A stretch of 15,530 nt of DNA from Nitriliruptoraceae bacterium (GTDB taxonomy: Bacteria > Actinomycetota > Nitriliruptoria > Nitriliruptorales > Nitriliruptoraceae): contig PWEU01000113.1 of NCBI GenBank assembly GCA_003554005.1, positions 1 to 15,530 of the forward strand, in the 5' to 3' direction. Below, piece after piece: positions 1 through 8,475 of this stretch. The notes beneath the pieces are model-generated. The model searched no databases and was not told where the DNA came from. It saw nothing but the letters and a program-made list of their open reading frames with translations. Position 1 is the stretch's first letter. Each line of letters begins with the position of its first letter. The position numbers were made by a program, and so were the translations under genes.

Positions 1-2859
1 CTCCTCGATGGGCACACCCGCCGACCGGGCAGCCCGCTCGATCAGGCGCTGGGCCTCGAGCACCGCGGACTGGTAGGCGGCCAGGTCGCCGTTGCGCAGC
101 GCCTCGTCGGCCCGACCGAACGCGGCCAGCGCTTCACGCAGCAGCCGCTCCGAGATCTGAGCCTGGTCCTCCGGCTCGGCCTCGTCGTCCGGATCGGCTT
201 CGGGGTCGGCGTCGTCGGGCAGGTCGATGTCGTCGATCGCCTCCTCGGCGGCGATGGCGTCGGGCACGGGCACTCCGATGAGCTGGCTCAGCGAGCCAGC
301 CAGAGTGCGATCGAAGGCCGTGCGTTCACCCATCACCAATGCGACCCGAGCGAGCTCCGGGATCTGCGCCTGGGGGTTCTCGAGGAACAGCGGCTGCACG
401 TAGAGGATCGAGTCCGCCACGGGGATGACCTGCAGGTTCCCGCGGATCACGTCCGACCCCTCGCGGGAGCGGAGCGTGATGTAGGCCGAGATGTCGTCGT
501 CCTGCTCGATGCGGGCCTGGGCCTGTGCCGGACCGAGCACCTGCTGGTCGGAGGGGAAGCGGACCTGTAGGAGCGAGTTGAGGTTCTCGCCGTCGGATCG
601 CCCAGCCAGCCACGACACCATGTTCGGTCGGTTGCGTGCCAGGTAGGGCTGGATCAGCACGAACTCCTCGATCTCCTCGCCCGGCAGCTTCATGAGCAGG
701 TAGTACGGCTCGAGGCGCTGGCCGCCCCCCGCCAGGTCCGCGGCCGCAGCCGGCCCGCCCCCGCTGGCGGCGTTGGCCGCAGCAGCCGGGTCGTTCGGGA
801 GGTCGAACTCGTCGGCCCGGTTGAAGAACGCCGTCGCACCGGGGATGTGGTACGCGGTGTAGATGTCGGACTGCAGGGCGAACAGGTCCTGCGGGTAACG
901 GAAGTTGGCCGCGATGTCACCCGCCTCGGCGGCCGGGGTGATCAGGTCGGGGAAGACCCGCTCCCACGCATCGAGGATCGGGTCGTCCTCGTCCACCCGG
1001 TACAGCGTCACGTCCCCGTCGAAGGCGTCGACCGTGACCTTCACGGAGTTGCGCACGTAGTTCACCGGGACGTTGCGCCCGGCGACGCTGAGGATCTCAC
1101 GCTCCGAGTAGGGGTAACGGTTGGAGGTGGTGTAGGCGTCGATGATCCACTTGACGCGACCGTTCTCCACCACCGGGTAGGGGTTGGAGTCCAGTTCCAG
1201 GAAGGGCGCGACCTCGCGGACCCGGTCGATGATCTGCCGGTTGTAGAGGATGAGCGAGTCGTCACGCAGCAGGTTGGTGAGGATCAGGTTGTAGTCGTTG
1301 AACCGCAACGCGAACGCCAGCCGCCGACCGATCGAGTTGATCGCGACCCCGGCGCTGCCGTCGTACTCGGTGAGCCCCTGCTCCTGGGTCTCGGGGTCCT
1401 CGAAGTTCAGTTCGTCCTCATCGGTGCGGACCAGGTTGTAGGGCGGGTCCGCGAACTCCCCGAAGTAGATCGAGGACTCCTCGGAGGGCACGCCCGCGTC
1501 GGTCCCGGCCACAGGGATGTTGGAGGCGATGAACACCGGCTGCCCCTCGGCGTTGGCGGTGTTGACCTGGGAGGCCACCACGCCGAAGCCGTGGGTGAAG
1601 GTGATGTGGCGGTTCTGCCAGTTGTCGGAGGTCTCCGGCAGCTGCGAGAGCTCCCGGGTCGCCAGCATCACCTGGCGCATCGCCCCGTCGATCTCGTAGC
1701 GGTCGGTCGCCACCGAGTTGAACTCGTAGTAGGGCCTGAGGGACTGCAGCTGCTGGTAGGTCGTCTCGAGGACGTTGGGGTCCCACAGCCGCACGTTGAG
1801 GAAGGTGATGTCGTTGTCGTCCACGTCATCGAGATCGAGGTCGTTCTGGATCGAGAACGGGACGCGGTCGACCTCGTCGATCCCGTAGGCGGCTCTGGTC
1901 GCATCCAGGTTGCGCTGGATGAACTCCTGCTCCCTCGCCAGCTCCTGCGGATCCACCTGGACCCGCTGGATCACTGCCGGGTAGGCGCCCTGGAGGATGA
2001 TCGATGCCACGACGAGCAGGCCGACCGCGGCGCCCGGCAGCAGGAACCCGGAGCGTCGGATCGATGCCAGCACGAGCCCGATCGCTATGACCGACACCCC
2101 GATCAGCAGGTAGAGCGCCGGCAGTTCGGCGTTGACGTCGGTGAAGGCCGCGCCGGTCACGGTCCCGCGCTCGGAGTACAGCAGCTCGTAGCGGTCCAGC
2201 CAGTAGCCCCAGGCCCGCACCGCCAGGATCAGCGCCAACAACACGGCGAGGTGGGCCTTGACGGCGGGCAGGATCTTCTCGTCCTCGGCTTCGGGCCGGA
2301 TGCCACCGAGGAGGTAGTGGGCGCCGGCGGTGAGCATGGCGGTGAGCACCAGGGAGGTGAACAGCCACGTCTGCAGCAGCGCCCAGAACGGCAGCGAGAA
2401 CAGGTAGAAGCCGAGGTCGACCCCGAACTGCGGGTCGGCGATCCCGACGGTGCCACCGTCGCGGAACAGCAACCAGGTCTCCCAGCTGGCGCTGACCGCC
2501 AGCCCGGACGTGGCGCCGAACACCACGGCGATGGCCACGATCAGCCAGGGCAGGTAGGGGTCGGCCATCTCGCGGTAGCGCTGGATCTGGGCCTGCTGCG
2601 GCGAGCTCGGCACGTAGAACGGCCTGAGCTTGCGCGCGATGAACAGGTTGGCCGCGATCAGCAACGCCAGGATGGCGAAGAACACCAACCCGAGCAGGAT
2701 CCGGGTGGACAGCACGGTGGTGAAGACCTGGCGGAAGCCGCGGGCATCGAACCACCAGAAGTCGGTCACGAGCAGAGCGATGCGGTTGGCGCTGAACAGC
2801 ACCAGGAGGAGGCCGAGCACCACGACGGTGCCGAGCCGACGGCGGACGAGTTCGCCCAC
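1..2859 (-). CDS. UPF0182 family integral membrane protein (3' end beyond window)
   Basis: This is a large membrane protein of unknown biochemical function. The GTG start at 2859 is chosen because AAGGA lies 5 nt upstream. The frame then stays open for 953 codons to the window edge, so a short C-terminal piece is missing; the family is usually about 900-1000 residues. Seven hydrophobic segments are visible at roughly 11-31, 55-75, 102-123, 155-178, 202-220, 248-266 and 272-291. A long soluble, probably extracytoplasmic, domain follows. Family-like stretches include VDPQELAREQEFI near residue 302 and the late PYYLLMKLPG motif. The visible C-terminus has an Asp/Glu/Pro-rich linker (about residues 870-905) before a charged, probably helical end. 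It lies downstream of the PDZ-Lon protease gene on the same strand, 266 bp away. I infer an envelope role from topology and context; no catalytic motif is seen. Confidence 0.93.
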   Translation of the reverse strand, partial: MGELVRRRLGTVVVLGLLLVLFSANRIALLVTDFWWFDARGFRQVFTTVLSTRILLGLVFFAILALLIAANLFIARKLRPFYVPSSPQQAQIQRYREMADPYLPWLIVAIAVVFGATSGLAVSASWETWLLFRDGGTVGIADPQFGVDLGFYLFSLPFWALLQTWLFTSLVLTAMLTAGAHYLLGGIRPEAEDEKILPAVKAHLAVLLALILAVRAWGYWLDRYELLYSERGTVTGAAFTDVNAELPALYLLIGVSVIAIGLVLASIRRSGFLLPGAAVGLLVVASIILQGAYPAVIQRVQVDPQELAREQEFIQRNLDATRAAYGIDEVDRVPFSIQNDLDLDDVDDNDITFLNVRLWDPNVLETTYQQLQSLRPYYEFNSVATDRYEIDGAMRQVMLATRELSQLPETSDNWQNRHITFTHGFGVVASQVNTANAEGQPVFIASNIPVAGTDAGVPSEESSIYFGEFADPPYNLVRTDEDELNFEDPETQEQGLTEYDGSAGVAINSIGRRLAFALRFNDYNLILTNLLRDDSLILYNRQIIDRVREVAPFLELDSNPYPVVENGRVKWIIDAYTTSNRYPYSEREILSVAGRNVPVNYVRNSVKVTVDAFDGDVTLYRVDEDDPILDAWERVFPDLITPAAEAGDIAANFRYPQDLFALQSDIYTAYHIPGATAFFNRADEFDLPNDPAAAANAASGGGPAAAADLAGGGQRLEPYYLLMKLPGEEIEEFVLIQPYLARNRPNMVSWLAGRSDGENLNSLLQVRFPSDQQVLGPAQAQARIEQDDDISAYITLRSREGSDVIRGNLQVIPVADSILYVQPLFLENPQAQIPELARVALVMGERTAFDRTLAGSLSQLIGVPVPDAIAAEEAIDDIDLPDDADPEADPDDEAEPEDQAQISERLLREALAAFGRADEALRNGDLAAYQSAVLEAQRLIERAARSAGVPIEE

Positions 2860-3125
2860 GACGATCCTTGTGTCAGAGCTTGCGGTGGATGGGGACAGCA
2901 CCGGGGCCGTTAGGGATCCGGCTCGCCTGAGGATGGCCCTGGCGGGAGCACGTGGCGACCTCGCGAGGGCCCACCGACGCCACCGGGCTCCGTCAGGTTC
3001 GGGGCCGTGGACGCCTCTCGGCGCGTGGTGACCGGGGACAGCGAAGGTACCTGTGGACGCCGGCCAACGCCCACCTCGACGCGGTGGGCGCCCGACCCCG
3101 GAGCCTCATGGGGTGCACGCAGCGG

Positions 3126-4220
3126 TCAGGAGGCCGCCAGCAGCAGGCTTCCGGCGGGCTCACGCCCCTCACGCAGCGCCTCGAGGGCGGCCACCGCCTC
3201 GTCCAGGGTGCCGACGGGGACCAGCAGGAGGTCCGAGGCGACGGCCGCCTCCCGGGCGTCATCGAGGTTGTCCCAGGGAACGAGGAACACCTCGGCGGAC
3301 ATCGACCCGTTGGCAGGCGCGGAGGCCCCCGCCACCTTCTGCGGGACCCCGCCCACGCCGCCGACGGACCCGTCCCGGGACAGCGTCCCGGTCCCGGCGA
3401 TGATCCGCCCGTCGATCAGATCGCCGGGCTCCAGCAGCTCCAGCAGCGACAGCGCGAACACCATGCCGGCGGACGGGCCGCCGATGGCGCCCGCATCCAC
3501 CTCGATGTCGATGGGGAGGTCGAGGTCGGTGGTGAGCAGCACACCGACGTAGGGCACCTCAGGGTCGTCGGGGTTGCGGCCCAGCACCACCTGCACGGTG
3601 CGGGTCCCGCTCGCATCACGGACCTGCAGATCGAGACGGTCGCCGACCGAGCGGGCCTGGACCGCCTCGACCACCTCGGTGCTCTCGCGCACGGGGTCAC
3701 CGTCGACCGCGACGATGACGTCGTCGACCCCGAGCTCGTCGGTCACCGCGTCGGCCTGGACGGCCACCACGAGGGCCCCCTGAGGGTGCAACTCGTAGCC
3801 GAGGGACTCCAGGACGACGATCGTGGCGACGAGCTGGCTGTCGCGCATCGCGGCCGCGTTGATCTCGGCGACCTCGTCACGGTCGAAGCCCGGCGGGTAG
3901 ACCTGCTCCCGCGGGACGACCTCGACCGATGGGGAGGTCCGGGCGCCGATCCACCCCGTGAGGCCGAGGTCGTCCTGCACCGCGACCGTCGTCAGGTGCA
4001 GCGACCCATCCGTCGGAGGGAAGACCTCAGTCCCGCTCACCGTGATGAGCCCCAGGGTGTCCTCGATCGGGCCCGGCTGGAGCGCCACCTGGCAGGCCGG
4101 CTGGGCCGCGAGCACCTCGCAGGGCACCTGGCCCCGGACCAGGAGCGCCGCCCCGGCGACCAGGACGACCAGCAACGACGCGGTCAGCAGGCGACGTGCG
4201 ATCGATGTCTCGCCCGTCAC
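3126..4220 (-). CDS. PDZ domain-Lon proteolytic domain serine protease (YlbL-like), membrane-anchored
   Basis: Predicted 364-residue membrane-anchored protease. A hydrophobic segment (about residues 8-29, after an Arg pair) should anchor it or act as a signal sequence. A PDZ domain spans about 144-215 (ALVVAVQADAV then DDVIVAVDGDPV). A Lon-type proteolytic domain follows, with catalytic Ser250 in GGPSAGM and Lys295 in GGVPQKVAGA. The 45-residue spacing fits the Lon Ser-Lys dyad, so it looks active. Cys34 and Cys43 lie just after the membrane segment and could pair outside the cell. The GTG at 4220 is preferred over an upstream TTG at 4259 because a strong GGAGGG (4225-4230) sits 4 nt ahead of it. 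Known relatives (B. subtilis YlbL, mycobacterial Rv3194c) are PDZ-Lon proteins, and in actinobacteria they lie beside UPF0182, as here. The substrate is unknown. Confidence 0.92.
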   Translation of the reverse strand: MTGETSIARRLLTASLLVVLVAGAALLVRGQVPCEVLAAQPACQVALQPGPIEDTLGLITVSGTEVFPPTDGSLHLTTVAVQDDLGLTGWIGARTSPSVEVVPREQVYPPGFDRDEVAEINAAAMRDSQLVATIVVLESLGYELHPQGALVVAVQADAVTDELGVDDVIVAVDGDPVRESTEVVEAVQARSVGDRLDLQVRDASGTRTVQVVLGRNPDDPEVPYVGVLLTTDLDLPIDIEVDAGAIGGPSAGMVFALSLLELLEPGDLIDGRIIAGTGTLSRDGSVGGVGGVPQKVAGASAPANGSMSAEVFLVPWDNLDDAREAAVASDLLLVPVGTLDEAVAALEALREGREPAGSLLLAAS

Positions 4221-4332
4221 CTGGCCCTCCGACGCTCGGACCACCCCGGTCCGATGCAAGGCGTCAGGCTACCGCCCGGCGGCAACCCGTCCCGGGGCGG
4301 GCCGCAGGATGCGACCCGAGGCTGCGAAGGGC

Positions 4333-4809
4333 TCAGCCGCGACCGAACAGGCTCCGACGGTGCTCAGGAGCCGGTTCCGGCGGCAGCTCGGACGCGTCAC
4401 GGGGGACGGTGACCGGTGCCGGACCCATCACCACCGCGCCCGAGGGCGGCTCCTTGGCGACGTGCCTGCGGTGCTCGTCCTGGGAGGGCTCCTCCGCCAC
4501 CGGCTCAGGGTTCCACAGCCCGTCCTCGGCGGCGGGCGCCGACTCCTCCGCGGAGGGGGGCAGCGCGGCCTCGAGTTCGGGCTCCGGCGGCGACACCGGC
4601 AGCGGCGGCTCCGGGGCGGCGTCCCCCTCCACCGCGACGACGCGGTAGTAGGTCCGCACCTCGATCGGGATCTCCTTGAACACCCTGACCTCGGAGACGT
4701 CCCCGTCGTTGCGCAGCGCCTCCACCCGTGCCAGCCCTGCCTCCAGCGAGGGGAACTCCTCCAGCTGTGGCGTGCCCTGCCCGTCGAGGTGGTGCACCGC
4801 GTACGTCAT
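4333..4809 (-). CDS. hypothetical protein with proline/acid-rich C-terminal tail
   Basis: I do not recognise this 158-residue protein. The first 65 residues or so look like a small folded domain with alternating acidic and hydrophobic residues, containing VSEVRVFKEIPIEVRTYYRV. Residues 66 to about 150 are rich in Pro, Glu and Ala and probably disordered. It ends in a basic HRRSLFGRG. No signal peptide or membrane segment is visible, so it is probably cytoplasmic. The ATG at 4809 is chosen because GGAG lies 6 nt upstream and the frame above it is Gly/Arg-rich and unlike a protein start. It sits 195 bp after the SDR gene and 112 bp before the PDZ-Lon gene on the same strand. GC-rich hairpins without a T-run (CCCGTC/GGCGGG at 4286-4301, CCGCC/GGCGG at 4272-4282) lie just past its stop and may weakly separate it from the protease gene. 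Confidence 0.7.
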   Translation of the reverse strand: MTYAVHHLDGQGTPQLEEFPSLEAGLARVEALRNDGDVSEVRVFKEIPIEVRTYYRVVAVEGDAAPEPPLPVSPPEPELEAALPPSAEESAPAAEDGLWNPEPVAEEPSQDEHRRHVAKEPPSGAVVMGPAPVTVPRDASELPPEPAPEHRRSLFGRG

Positions 4810-5004
4810 CGCCTGCTCCGTTCCTACGCCAGGATCAGCGATACCCGCCGGGAGGCGAGGCACCGTGCCCAGGCCATCGGCTTCCCCGGGACCCGCCTTG
4901 AGCCGATCGGTCACCGCGCGCGTCGACGACCGCCCAACGCACAGCCGACCACCCCGGGCGCACCCTCGCGGAGGAACCCGCAAGCAGGATCGGGGACGCG
5001 GGCC

Positions 5005-6093
5005 TCAGTCCGCCGGCGGCCGCTCGTCCGCGGTGAGCACCGCGCGGCGTCGACGCCGGGCCCGGGACCACCGGCCGAGCCCCACCACCGCCAGCACCGC
5101 TGCAGCCGCCGCGCCCTGCCACAACGTCGACCACCGGGCCCGGAACCGCCCGATCGTCACGAAGGGCGCGTGCTCCGCGGCCAGCGCCGCGACGGCGTCC
5201 CGGTTGCTGTACCGCGGGCACCACCCGGTCTCGGTCAGCTTCGCGTTGCTCATCACGCAGGGGTGCACGAACAGTGCGACGAACCCGGGTGGCAGGTCGC
5301 CGAGGCGCAACGCGTACACCCCCGCCGCGCCGCTGTAGGCGACCTCCTCCGGGACCTCCAGCGAGCGACGCCCCACGATCGCGGTGACCTCGTCGTAGGA
5401 CAGCCAGCCGTCGGCGGCGACGTTGTAGGCACCGTCGAGGCCGGCCGTCAGCGCGTGGACGACCGCGCCCACGGCGTCGTCGGGGTGGAGGAACTGCAGG
5501 GGTGGTCGGGGGCCCCGGACGGCCGGGATCCGCGGTGCCTCGAAGGCACGGGTGACCACGGTGTCGAGGCCGGGACCGGCCAGCAGCGCCAGCCGCAGCA
5601 CCGCGACCGACACCTTTGGATGCGCCTCGCGCCACCGCGTGAGCCACCGCTCGACCTCGACGGCGTGCTCGGCGGCGGCGAACCCGGGCGTGTCGCGCAG
5701 CTCGCTGTCCTCGGTCAGCGGCACGTCGTTGTCCGGGTGCGCGCCGTAGACCAACGACGAGGAGACGAGCAGCAGGCGCGCCACGCCGGCGGTGGCCGCA
5801 GCCTCCGCCACACGTCGCGCCGCGTCCACCTCGCGGGTGCGCACGGCCGCGTCGTCACGCACGGGCTCGAGCCCGCCGCCGAGGTGGATCACCACGTCGA
5901 TCCCCCGCAGGACGTCGGTCAGGTCGGCGGTCCCCGGGTCGGCCTCGTGGAAGGTGAACCGGGGAGCGGCCAGCCCCTCCGGAGGCGACCGGTCGATGCC
6001 GACGATGCGGGCCACGTCGGCGCCCGCGGAGAGCCGAGCGACCAGGCGGCGCCCGAGGCTCCCACCGACCCCGGTGACGGCGATGGCGCTCAC
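5005..6093 (-). CDS. atypical extended SDR / NAD-dependent epimerase-dehydratase-like protein with C-terminal membrane helix
   Basis: This 362-residue protein has a Rossmann-fold SDR domain. The N-terminal nucleotide-binding motif is TGVGGSLG (residues 7-14), an acidic residue follows at VGID (31-34), and strand motifs VVIHLGGG (67-74) and LLLVSSSLVYG (107-117) are clear. The substrate-side region ends near 300. The usual YxxxK catalytic pair is absent: the expected stretch reads GFAAAEHAVEVE (137-148), with no Tyr or Lys. The protein may therefore bind NAD(P) without normal SDR catalysis. A hydrophobic segment at about 324-340 followed by a run of arginines (WSRARRRRR) suggests a C-terminal membrane anchor with its basic end in the cytoplasm. 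The GTG at 6093 is chosen for GGGAGGG about 8 nt upstream. It is divergent from the DUF2342 gene, with 84 bp between the starts. Confidence 0.88.
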   Translation of the reverse strand: MSAIAVTGVGGSLGRRLVARLSAGADVARIVGIDRSPPEGLAAPRFTFHEADPGTADLTDVLRGIDVVIHLGGGLEPVRDDAAVRTREVDAARRVAEAAATAGVARLLLVSSSLVYGAHPDNDVPLTEDSELRDTPGFAAAEHAVEVERWLTRWREAHPKVSVAVLRLALLAGPGLDTVVTRAFEAPRIPAVRGPRPPLQFLHPDDAVGAVVHALTAGLDGAYNVAADGWLSYDEVTAIVGRRSLEVPEEVAYSGAAGVYALRLGDLPPGFVALFVHPCVMSNAKLTETGWCPRYSNRDAVAALAAEHAPFVTIGRFRARWSTLWQGAAAAAVLAVVGLGRWSRARRRRRAVLTADERPPAD

Positions 6094-6177
6094 CTGCGTT
6101 GCCCTCCCGCACCCCCGGCCCCGCGGAGGCGCTGCTCCCAATACCGTAGCGAGACACCGCAACCAGTGAGACCTGCC
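6094..6177. promoter_or_regulatory. divergent intergenic region between SDR and DUF2342 genes
   Basis: These 84 bp separate two divergently oriented starts (GTG at 6093 minus, GTG at 6178 plus), so both promoters probably lie here or in the coding ends. The minus-strand ribosome binding site (CCCTCCC at 6102-6108 on the plus strand) is clear. The plus-strand gene has only a weak purine stretch (GAGA) ahead of it. TACCGT at 6142-6147 is a possible -10 hexamer for the plus gene, but I see no partner -35 at proper spacing. Confidence 0.4.
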
Positions 6178-7707
6178 GTGAGCGACCATCCGCAACGTCC
6201 CGACGACGGAAGCGACGATCCCTTCGCGCACCTGCCACCCGAGCTGCGAGCCATGCTCGAGCAGCTCGGTGGCCCCGGCGCGCTCGAGCAGGCCCAGCAG
6301 CAGCTGCAGGCCATGTTCGGGGGGGCGATGCCCGGCTTCGGTTTCCAGCCCCCCGCCGCCCCGACCGGCCCCGTCGACTGGAACCTGGCCACCCGGGTCG
6401 CGCTGCAGCTGGCGGCCGACGGGGACCGCTCGGCCACCGACGAGGAGGGTCGGCGGGTCCACGAGGCCTTCGAGCTGGCCGAGCACTGGCTGGACGCCAC
6501 CCCGCTGCCCAGTCCCACCGACGCCGGTCGCGTGGTCCCAGGATCCCGCCAGACCTGGGTCAACGCCGCGGTCGTGGCGCTCCGCCCCCTGGTCGAACCG
6601 GTCGCGCGGGCCGCGACGGATGCGATGGTCGACCTCGCCCGCGAGCAGCTCGGCCAGCTCGGCGACGCCGCCGACCTCGGTGAGCTGCTGTACCTCCAGG
6701 GCCTGCCCGAGGCGATGCGGCCCATGCTCGAGCAGCTGCTCGGCGGCGACCCGGGCCAGCTGCTCCGGCCGGCCGGCGCCGGGCTGGCCGGCCTGCAGGC
6801 CGGGCAGGGCATCGGGCAGCTGTCCCGGCAGCTGATCGGACAGTACGACCTCGGCATCCCGACCGCGCCCCGGCAGGAGGCCCACCACCTCGTCGTCAAC
6901 GTCGCCGACGACCTGGCCGGCTACGGGCTCGACCTCGCCGAGGTGACGCTGGTGCTGGCCCTGAACGAGGCCGCGCACCGACGGCTCTACCACGCCGTGC
7001 CCTGGCTCGAGGCCCACGTGAGCTCGCTCGTGGCCCGCTTCGCCGCGGGCACCGTGGTCGATGCCGAGCGGATGCGTGAGGTGGCGGAGGAGCTGACCTT
7101 CGGGATCGACCCGGAGGATCCGGAGGCGCTCGGTGCCGCGATGGAGCGGGCGGCGAGCTTCCGGCTGACCCCCACCGAGGATCAGCAACGCATCCTCGCG
7201 CGGCTCCAGGCCGTGGGCTGCCTGGTCGGCGCCTGGGCTCGGCACGAGGTGGCCCGCGCGGTGGAGGCTCGCCTCCCCAACCACGACCGGATCCAGGAGG
7301 TCCTGCGTCGCCGCCGGGCCGCAAAGGGCGACGGCGAGCAGCTGCTGGAGGCCCTGCTCGGCCTCGACCTCAAGCCCGACGACGAGATGGTCGGTGAGCG
7401 CTTCGTCGGCGCCGTGGAGGCCGCCCTCGGGGCCGAGGGGCTGCATCGCGCCCTGGCCCACCCGGAGAACCTGCCCGACGGGGACGAGCTGGCGAACCCG
7501 TCGAGGTGGCTGGCCCGGACCACGGAGGGCGAGGACGTCCCCGACGACCTCAGCGCGCTGTTCGGCGAGCTCGGCGACGCCCCCCATGAGGGCAGCGCGG
7601 ACGAGCGGATCGCGGCGGCGGGTCGCGGGGAGCCGAAGCCGGAGCCGGAGCCGGAGCCGGAGCCGGACGACGACGAGGACGAGGACGACGCCGGCGACGA
7701 CGCCTGA
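6178..7707 (+). CDS. DUF2342 / Zincin_2 family protein (Rv3195-like), altered HExxH motif
   Basis: This 509-residue protein resembles the actinobacterial family annotated as 'zinc-dependent metalloprotease' or 'putative hydrolase'. It opens with an acidic Gln-rich segment (FAHLPPELRAMLEQLGGPG, then a GFGF patch). A helical core follows, with VDWNLATRVA (66-75) and RQTWVNAAV (124-132). The signature region is LVLALNEAAHRRLYHAVPWLEAH (258-280). The expected zinc-binding HExxH reads N263-E-A-A-H267, so the first His is absent. The C-terminus is a repetitive Pro-Glu then Asp-Glu tail. There is no membrane segment. The GTG at 6178 is favoured; another in-frame GTG at 6166 is possible, and neither has a strong ribosome binding site. 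It lies within a conserved actinobacterial UPF0182/PDZ-Lon neighbourhood and converges on the YgjP gene 33 bp away. The family assignment is confident; peptidase activity is doubtful. Confidence 0.88.
   Translation: MSDHPQRPDDGSDDPFAHLPPELRAMLEQLGGPGALEQAQQQLQAMFGGAMPGFGFQPPAAPTGPVDWNLATRVALQLAADGDRSATDEEGRRVHEAFELAEHWLDATPLPSPTDAGRVVPGSRQTWVNAAVVALRPLVEPVARAATDAMVDLAREQLGQLGDAADLGELLYLQGLPEAMRPMLEQLLGGDPGQLLRPAGAGLAGLQAGQGIGQLSRQLIGQYDLGIPTAPRQEAHHLVVNVADDLAGYGLDLAEVTLVLALNEAAHRRLYHAVPWLEAHVSSLVARFAAGTVVDAERMREVAEELTFGIDPEDPEALGAAMERAASFRLTPTEDQQRILARLQAVGCLVGAWARHEVARAVEARLPNHDRIQEVLRRRRAAKGDGEQLLEALLGLDLKPDDEMVGERFVGAVEAALGAEGLHRALAHPENLPDGDELANPSRWLARTTEGEDVPDDLSALFGELGDAPHEGSADERIAAAGRGEPKPEPEPEPEPDDDEDEDDAGDDA
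7627..7704 (+). repeat. low-complexity CCGGAG/GACGAG repeat encoding acidic tail
   Basis: A short tandem CCGGAG array encodes alternating Pro-Glu and runs into GAC/GAG codons for Asp/Glu. It forms the C-terminal tail of the DUF2342 protein. Arrays of this kind can change length by slippage, so the tail length may vary between strains. Confidence 0.7.
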
Positions 7708-7740
7708 CCCGACACGTGACCCGACGCCTGACCCCACACC

Positions 7741-8319
7741 TCAGGCTCGCTCGTCGGGGACCGGCCGGGCCGTGGCGACCAGCCCGGCCTCGTAGCCGGC
7801 GAGGTAGCCCCGGGCCCGCTCGGTCCACGGGAACCGGTCGACGAGCCGGTGGAACGCCTCCGAATGCCCGGAGACGTGCAGGTGAGCCAGCTCGTGGACC
7901 AGGACGTAGTCGACGACGAAGCCGGGATGCACCGCCAACCGGTCGCTGATGCGGATGTCGCCCGTCGCCGGACTGCAGGAGCCATAGCGCTGCTGCATCC
8001 GGGGTGACCAGCGCACCGAGGTGGCCCGGACCCCGTCGAGGTGGGTGTCCGCCAGTCGGTCCGCCCGGCGCTGCAGCGCGGCGTCACCCCCGACGTCGGC
8101 CACCGCGCGACGCCGCAGGACCTTGCCGACCAGCGAGTCCACCATGGCCGACTCCTCGGCCTCCGACAATCCGGCCGGCACGCGCACCACGACCCGTCCG
8201 TCGGTGAGGGAGGCCTGTCCGCTGCGTCGCCGTCGCGCGCTGCGGTGCAGCTCCACCGGCGGCCAGCTGTCGGTCGCCGGTCGGTGCTCCAGCGCAGGTC
8301 GGTGGGCCGCTGCCGCCAT
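7741..8319 (-). CDS. YgjP/M48-like zinc metallopeptidase (DUF45)
   Basis: Predicted 192-residue soluble metallopeptidase of the YgjP (DUF45) type. The zinc site is intact: VLVHELAHLHVSGHSEAFHRLV carries HELAH, followed by the family's second conserved GHxxxFH segment. Upstream, RYGSCSPATGDIRIS matches the conserved W/RxGSC...G.I.. stretch of this family, ahead of RLAVHPGFVVDYVLVHE. Three start codons lie in tandem (GTG 8325, TTG 8322, ATG 8319). The ATG at 8319 is chosen because GGAGGAG then lies 7 nt upstream, whereas it would be only about 1 nt from the GTG. The natural substrate of this family is unknown. The gene is convergent with DUF2342 (33 bp between stops), and its upstream side faces the large gene-free region that holds the DnaA-box-like cluster. 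Confidence 0.9.
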   Translation of the reverse strand: MAAAAHRPALEHRPATDSWPPVELHRSARRRRSGQASLTDGRVVVRVPAGLSEAEESAMVDSLVGKVLRRRAVADVGGDAALQRRADRLADTHLDGVRATSVRWSPRMQQRYGSCSPATGDIRISDRLAVHPGFVVDYVLVHELAHLHVSGHSEAFHRLVDRFPWTERARGYLAGYEAGLVATARPVPDERA

Positions 8320-8475
8320 CAACACGCTCCTCCCGCCTCACCAGCCACGGTGGTCACCGCAGCGTCGGCGAGCGTCCGCATAGCACACCCGATCGGCGTG
8401 GGACGACCCTGCCGGATGTCCGTGCGTCACTCGCACTCGGACGAGCGTAGAGGGCCGGTTGCCGCAGCTCGCCCG

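Noticed and set aside
847..2913. Long plus-strand open frame (over 680 codons) opposite the UPF0182 gene
   Set aside because: It is antisense to a clear family match. Its translation is Val/Asp/Gly/His/Arg-rich, as expected from a complement frame in GC-rich DNA, and no domain is recognisable.
3958..6177. Open plus-strand frame continuing far upstream of the DUF2342 gene
   Set aside because: It is antisense to the PDZ-Lon, hypothetical and SDR genes. The protein-like sequence begins only near 6178; upstream it is Arg/Pro-rich with no domain.
6094..7737. Open minus-strand frame extending the SDR protein upstream across the DUF2342 gene
   Set aside because: The Rossmann motif begins right after the GTG at 6093, which has a strong ribosome binding site. 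The upstream part is the complement of DUF2342.
7708..7740. Bidirectional terminator between the DUF2342 and YgjP genes
   Set aside because: The 33 bp contain repeated TGACCC-like units but no hairpin or T-run.
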